Assembly (NCBI RefSeq): GCF_009690905.1
Contig: NZ_VOSW01000001.1
Span: forward strand, 277,620 to 341,619
Reading direction: 5' to 3'
Length of the DNA stretch: 64,000 nt
From: Paraburkholderia madseniana
GTDB lineage: Bacteria; Pseudomonadota; Gammaproteobacteria; Burkholderiales; Burkholderiaceae
A model generated the notes under the pieces. The model saw only the letters and a program-made list of their open reading frames with translations, was not told the DNA's origin and did no database searches. Made by a program: the position numbers and the translations under genes. Positions within the stretch are counted from its first letter, which is position 1; each line of letters starts with the position of its first letter. This document shows, one piece after another, positions 60,816 through 64,000 of this stretch.

Positions 60816-61445
60816 GGTCTTTCCGTCGGGGGTGAGTGGATGACCGATTGTGCTGCGCGGTCTTCGCGACCATGTATCGATGAGTTTTGATGCGGGGTAT
60901 GAGGCGAACTCATCTCCGGGTTTGCCCCGGGCGCACCAGTCGGCACGTTGGATGTGCGCGTTGAGTCGCGCGCACGGGCAAGCGCAAAGGTGAGACTTTT
61001 CGGGACTCGCGGTGACGAGCCTCGAATCGAGACGAAAGGTGAACGCACCGAAGGCCGCGCACGCACCAGCGGCGCGAAGTTCAGCAACGAGGCAACGTCC
61101 GCGGAAAAGACCGTGTGAGAATCGAACGATGGACTACGCGATTCTTCGCATAGCCAGGGAACGCCCGCCAGCAAAGGCTGGCGCGGGTTTCGAGGAAGGT
61201 TGCGACACCACGATGGACTGCCGGGATGATCGCGCCGCAAGGTGCGTCATCCGACAAAACCAGGCTCACCGAAACAACGAACCCTGGTGCGAGGCGCCTC
61301 GCTAAACCCACGGCGCGCCTTGCAAGCTCACACGAAAGGTGAGCGTTTTCGGGACCCTCTCAGCGGTGCGAGAAAAACCCGCCGCAACTTCACTTCAGAG
61401 AAATTCGGCGCGTTGCGAGCGCAAGCGCCATGGTCGAAACGTACT
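60816..61445. other. Long unexplained region upstream of fae
   Basis: 630 bases without a credible gene. A minus-strand frame of 142 codons (60812-61240) is Ser/Pro/Arg-rich and overlaps the fae start, so it is not accepted. A 20-base near-repeat, AAAGGTGAG-N2-TTTTCGGGA, occurs at 60986 and 61335, and a third shorter match (AAAGGTGAACGC) is near 61036. The region may be a long regulated leader or promoter of fae. Confidence 0.5.
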
Positions 61446-61736
61446 TTAGCCTTCGATCAGAAAACGCTCGCGATTCTTGCCCGCGAGCCAGCCAGGCGAG
61501 CGGCCACGGCCGCTCCACGTCTCGCCGGTTTTCGGGTTGCGGTACTTGGCTACCGAAGGCGCTTTGCGTACCGCGGCACGCTTGCTCGTAAAACCCAGTT
61601 CTTCCGCGGTCAGATCGTACTCGGCGACCTTCTGCTTGATCTCGGCAATCGCCTGCGCGATTTCCTTTTCGCGCGCCACCGCGACTTCCTTATGGAGCTT
61701 CTCGAGCTGAGCAGTTAACTGTTTATATGAGGCCAT
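61446..61736 (-). CDS. H-NS-like nucleoid protein
   Basis: 96 residues from ATG 61736, with GGAG 9 bases upstream. The N-terminal half is a coiled coil (YKQLTAQLEKLHKEVAVAREKEIAQAIAEIKQKVAEY) for oligomer formation. The C-terminal half ends in KYRNPKTGETWSGRGRSPGWLAGKNRERFL, the minor-groove-binding GRGR hook of the H-NS/BpH3 family. It silences AT-rich DNA. It is one of several such genes common in Burkholderiales. The AT-rich patches in this window (19440-20110, 46200-46310, 55800-56050, 63600-63780) are the kind of DNA it would bind. Confidence 0.93.
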   Translation of the reverse strand: MASYKQLTAQLEKLHKEVAVAREKEIAQAIAEIKQKVAEYDLTAEELGFTSKRAAVRKAPSVAKYRNPKTGETWSGRGRSPGWLAGKNRERFLIEG

Positions 61737-61903
61737 GGCGGGTACTCCGATCGATTTGACGAACTGCAGTGCGGACACTTGCGGACACTATCAGACGAAT
61801 AAAGCGCCGGATAGAGCGGCCCGCGCAGGACGGTCCGCTCAGAGTGCGCCCGTGAACTGTCCGCCGCTCAAGACCGCCCGCTCAACTGCTGCAGCCCACG
61901 CAC

Positions 61904-63103
61904 TCAATCGTCAATTGCATCGTACACGCGGCGCTCGAAATCAACCGACATTGGGAAGGGTTCGACAGCACGGCGCTGAATCAGCATGAGACCGATCAGG
62001 TCCTCCACCGGATCGGCGAACCAGCTCGTGCCATACGCACCCGGCCAGCCGAACGAACCCATCGAGCGATAGCCGAGCGGCAACTGCTGCGCCGGATCGT
62101 CGACGATGGACAAGCCGAGACCGAAGCCTTGGCCTGCCCACAGCACATGACCGAACGCCGGCACGCGCCGCTGGTCGCGGGTCAGAAAATTCGAGCGCAT
62201 CAAATCGACCGAGCGATGCGACAGCAGACGCGTCGAGCAGGCGCGTCCGCGCCCTAGCAACAGTTGCGCGAACTGCAGATAGTCCTGCGCTGTCGAGACA
62301 AGGCCGCCGCCGCCGCTCTGGAAGCGGTCGGGATTCGCCCAGCGGCTCGCCGACGGATGATCTTCGACCACGCGCCGCCGCGTGCCCGCCTCGACGCCAT
62401 ACGCCGTCGCCAAACGCGTGAGCTGCGCGTCGGGCACCCAGAACGCCGTATCGCGCATGCCGAGCGGTTCAAAAATCCGCGTCCGGAAGAAGTCGCCGAG
62501 CCGCATGCCGCTCACGCGCTCGATCAGCACGCCGAGGACGTCGGTCGCGATGCCGTAATGCCAGCGCGAGCCGGGCTGAAACATCAACGGCAAGCTGGCT
62601 ATGCACCCCAGCCACGCGCTGGCATCCCCGCGCGCTTCAATGCCGTTGAAGGCTGCCGCGTAAGCTTCGGCCAGCGGTCCGGTGGCGGTGAAGTGATAGG
62701 CAAAGCCGGCGCGATGCGTGAGCAGATCGAGCACGGTAAGTGGCGCTCTGAGCGGGTCGGTTTCGTCGAGCGGGCCGGTGGGGTCGCGCAGCACGGATGG
62801 CGCAGCCAGCTCCGGCAGCCACGATGAGATTGGCGTGTCGAGCGCGAGCCGATCCTCTTCGATCAGCATCAGGATTGCCGCGCTCGTCACCGGTTTGGTC
62901 ATCGACGCGATGCGAAACAGCGTGTCGCGCTCCATGGGCAATTGCGCCGCTTCGTCGCGCAAGCCGAGCGGCTCGAAGTAACCGATTTCACCGCGCCGCC
63001 AAACCAGCGAAACGACCCCCACCACTTCGCCGCGTTCCACATAGCCTTGCATGGCGTTCGTGAGCGCCGTCAGCCGGGTGGCTGAAAGTCCTGCTGGTTG
63101 CAT
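61904..63103 (-). CDS. Serine hydrolase of the beta-lactamase/esterase (class C-like) family
   Basis: 399 residues with no signal peptide, so cytoplasmic. SxxK is SMTK (near residue 67) with the usual RIASMTKPVTSAAILMLIEE. Tyr is in WHYGIATDVLG, and the third motif region is SFGWPGAYGTSWFADP, where HTG/KTG of true beta-lactamases is replaced. This fits EstB-like esterases, not antibiotic hydrolases. AGGAGG lies 5 bases before ATG 63103. It stands alone; the substrate is not known. Confidence 0.88.
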   Translation of the reverse strand: MQPAGLSATRLTALTNAMQGYVERGEVVGVVSLVWRRGEIGYFEPLGLRDEAAQLPMERDTLFRIASMTKPVTSAAILMLIEEDRLALDTPISSWLPELAAPSVLRDPTGPLDETDPLRAPLTVLDLLTHRAGFAYHFTATGPLAEAYAAAFNGIEARGDASAWLGCIASLPLMFQPGSRWHYGIATDVLGVLIERVSGMRLGDFFRTRIFEPLGMRDTAFWVPDAQLTRLATAYGVEAGTRRRVVEDHPSASRWANPDRFQSGGGGLVSTAQDYLQFAQLLLGRGRACSTRLLSHRSVDLMRSNFLTRDQRRVPAFGHVLWAGQGFGLGLSIVDDPAQQLPLGYRSMGSFGWPGAYGTSWFADPVEDLIGLMLIQRRAVEPFPMSVDFERRVYDAIDD

Positions 63104-63196
63104 GCTCCTCCTGAGTCCTTAGGCATTACGTTCCCTTATTTCTGCCGGAAACGTTACCCGATCAGACGGTACACGTCACCCTCCGCCCATGGACAG

Positions 63197-63400
63197 TTAC
63201 GCTTTCTGCCGCTCCTCCAATGCGGAGAGGGCCGCATTGAGCCGTTTGACGCGACTAGCCTGCGCCGGCACCAGTGCCGCCCCGGACACCGAGTTAATGC
63301 GGTTGCGCCAATATGACAGCGGGATGCGGTCTTCAGCGGAAATATGCGTGATTACATTTTCAAGGTGTTTGATATCTTTTTCGAGTTGGAGGTGATTCAT
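63197..63400 (-). CDS. Small conserved hypothetical protein
   Basis: 67 residues from ATG 63400, with GGGGAAAG upstream. It is highly charged and helical: HLQLEKDIKHLENVITHISAEDRIPLSYWRNRINSVSGAALVPAQASRVKRLNAALSALEE. The RIPLSYWRNRI piece between two helices looks conserved. It has no membrane part. The function is unknown. It lies 93 bases upstream of the esterase gene in the same orientation, so the two may be co-transcribed. Confidence 0.7.
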   Translation of the reverse strand: MNHLQLEKDIKHLENVITHISAEDRIPLSYWRNRINSVSGAALVPAQASRVKRLNAALSALEERQKA

Positions 63401-63919
63401 TGCTTTCCCCGGAATTACTCATTGAGCCAGTTTAAGAGCATAAAGCGTGCCCCGATTACTCCAGGAGCTCCGTTGAAACGGAAAATTTTTCTGAAGTTGA
63501 TAATTCGGGCCGCCGCAAAACCGGCAAAACCTGCACATTGTTTTTGATTGTGAGCCGGCCAGATGAGGATACTGCGGCGAAACTTCGCGTTCCGTTAGAT
63601 GCCGCACCGACTCGGCTTGACAGCGAAAACCGAGCGCTTTTTTATCAGCGCAAGCGGTAAGAATAATAATCTCGAAGCAATTCGATCAATATTCATTGCG
63701 CATCGCAACCGTTTCGGTAAATGCACATTAGAGCCAGATATTTATGACGGCCATATGCTTCTTGCATGACACCGCTCGCCGTATCGTCGGTTTAGCCCAG
63801 TTAAGCGAAAACTGCGAAGAGAGGGAGACAGCCCGCCGTCATGGCCGAGCGGCGGGATCAAGGAAGGAAAGTGTTAGAGCGTGTTAGGCACTTCGTGTCA
63901 GACCTGGTATCCTAGCGGC
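63401..63919. other. AT-rich region before the IS element
   Basis: About 520 bases with lower GC than most of the window, especially 63600-63780. A 62-codon minus-strand frame (63419-63607, Cys-rich) has no ribosome site and is not accepted. The IS left end probably lies close to 63870-63885 but its inverted repeat cannot be fixed without the other end. Confidence 0.5.
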
Positions 63920-64000
63920 ATGAGAAAAGCAGACCGCAAAGGGTATCCGAGTGATGTGTCGGACGAAGAATGGAGCTTCGCGGCACCGTATCTGACACTG
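63920..64000 (+). mobile_element. IS5-family transposase, N-terminal part cut by the window edge
   Basis: ATG 63920 opens a frame of 27 codons to the edge. The text RKGYPSDVSDEEWSFAAPYL is the well-known start of IS5/IS1182-type transposases (YPSDLSDEEW form). The element enters from about 63870 and extends to the right beyond the window. Whether it is intact cannot be judged. Confidence 0.85.

Noticed and set aside
60812..61240. 142-codon minus-strand frame upstream of fae
   Set aside because: Ser/Pro/Arg composition, no ribosome site, and it overlaps the fae start.
63419..63607. 62-codon Cys-rich frame near the IS element
   Set aside because: No ribosome site and no recognisable text; short enough to arise by chance.
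1..64000. tRNA, rRNA or riboswitch genes
   Set aside because: No cloverleaf, rRNA core sequence or known riboswitch consensus was recognised by eye; a covariance search would be needed to exclude small RNAs.

Overview
The window looks like a chromosomal segment of a Burkholderiales bacterium, most likely Paraburkholderia or Burkholderia. The support is high GC with strong third-position bias, many clean AGGAG-type ribosome sites, and characteristic content: a DUF748 protein, an H-NS-like protein ending in the GRGR motif, an intracellular PHA depolymerase, a DUF1254 lipoprotein, spore-coat-U pili and an IS5-type transposase. The genus is an inference. No rRNA, tRNA, CRISPR array or replication origin was seen.

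Layout. (1) 1-3713: the end of a polyamine-type ABC transporter operon (binding protein, ATPase) and a divergent MocR-type regulator with repeated operator half-sites. (2) 3787-17791: mostly ordinary core genes: DUF748, DUF1254, the copper ATPase copA behind a textbook CueR-type promoter, a chemoreceptor, a glutathione transferase, a PHA depolymerase, a cupin and a flavin reductase. (3) 17940-20364: an accessory patch with an orphan HipB-like regulator (twin operators and a possible hipA stub) and, on the other strand, a graveyard of polymorphic-toxin pieces: a haemagglutinin-like scrap, a nuclease-type toxin tail with an Imm70-type immunity gene, and a second toxin tail with a DUF7660-type partner. 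(4) 20364-29256: metabolic, small and regulatory genes, including an acyl-CoA dehydrogenase-type enzyme, a His-rich secreted protein, an Ala-rich membrane protein, an epimerase-like protein, cspA, a chemoreceptor and a thioesterase. (5) 29404-39686: a sugar-catabolic island. A complete ABC sugar importer, an IclR regulator and five enzyme steps (aldose dehydrogenase, lactonase, two-subunit UxaA-type dehydratase, ketodeoxy-sugar dehydrogenase, diketo-acid hydrolase) fit oxidative, non-phosphorylative L-fucose-type degradation to pyruvate and lactate. (6) 39764-44208: a hypothetical protein, a Pat-type protein acetyltransferase and a LysR regulator. (7) 44268-47953: a defence and toxin-antitoxin patch, with an AbiE type IV pair facing a short HipA-like kinase and its HTH partner across an AT-rich, repeat-filled promoter region. 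(8) 47958-49559: prfC. (9) 49879-55769: a Csu-type chaperone-usher pilus operon ending in a truncated, frameshifted duplicate of the tip adhesin. (10) 56164-60815: an operon of a formaldehyde-activating enzyme homologue, aldo/keto reductase, aldehyde dehydrogenase and MFS transporter. (11) 61446-64000: an H-NS-like protein, a beta-lactamase-fold esterase, a small protein, AT-rich DNA and the start of an IS5-family transposase cut by the window edge.

The most interesting signals are the two toxin-rich patches, and a hairpin-plus-ribosome-site leader cassette present before two genes of the sugar island, with recognisable relics before potA and the His-rich gene. Functional statements come from reading the translations; no database search was possible.
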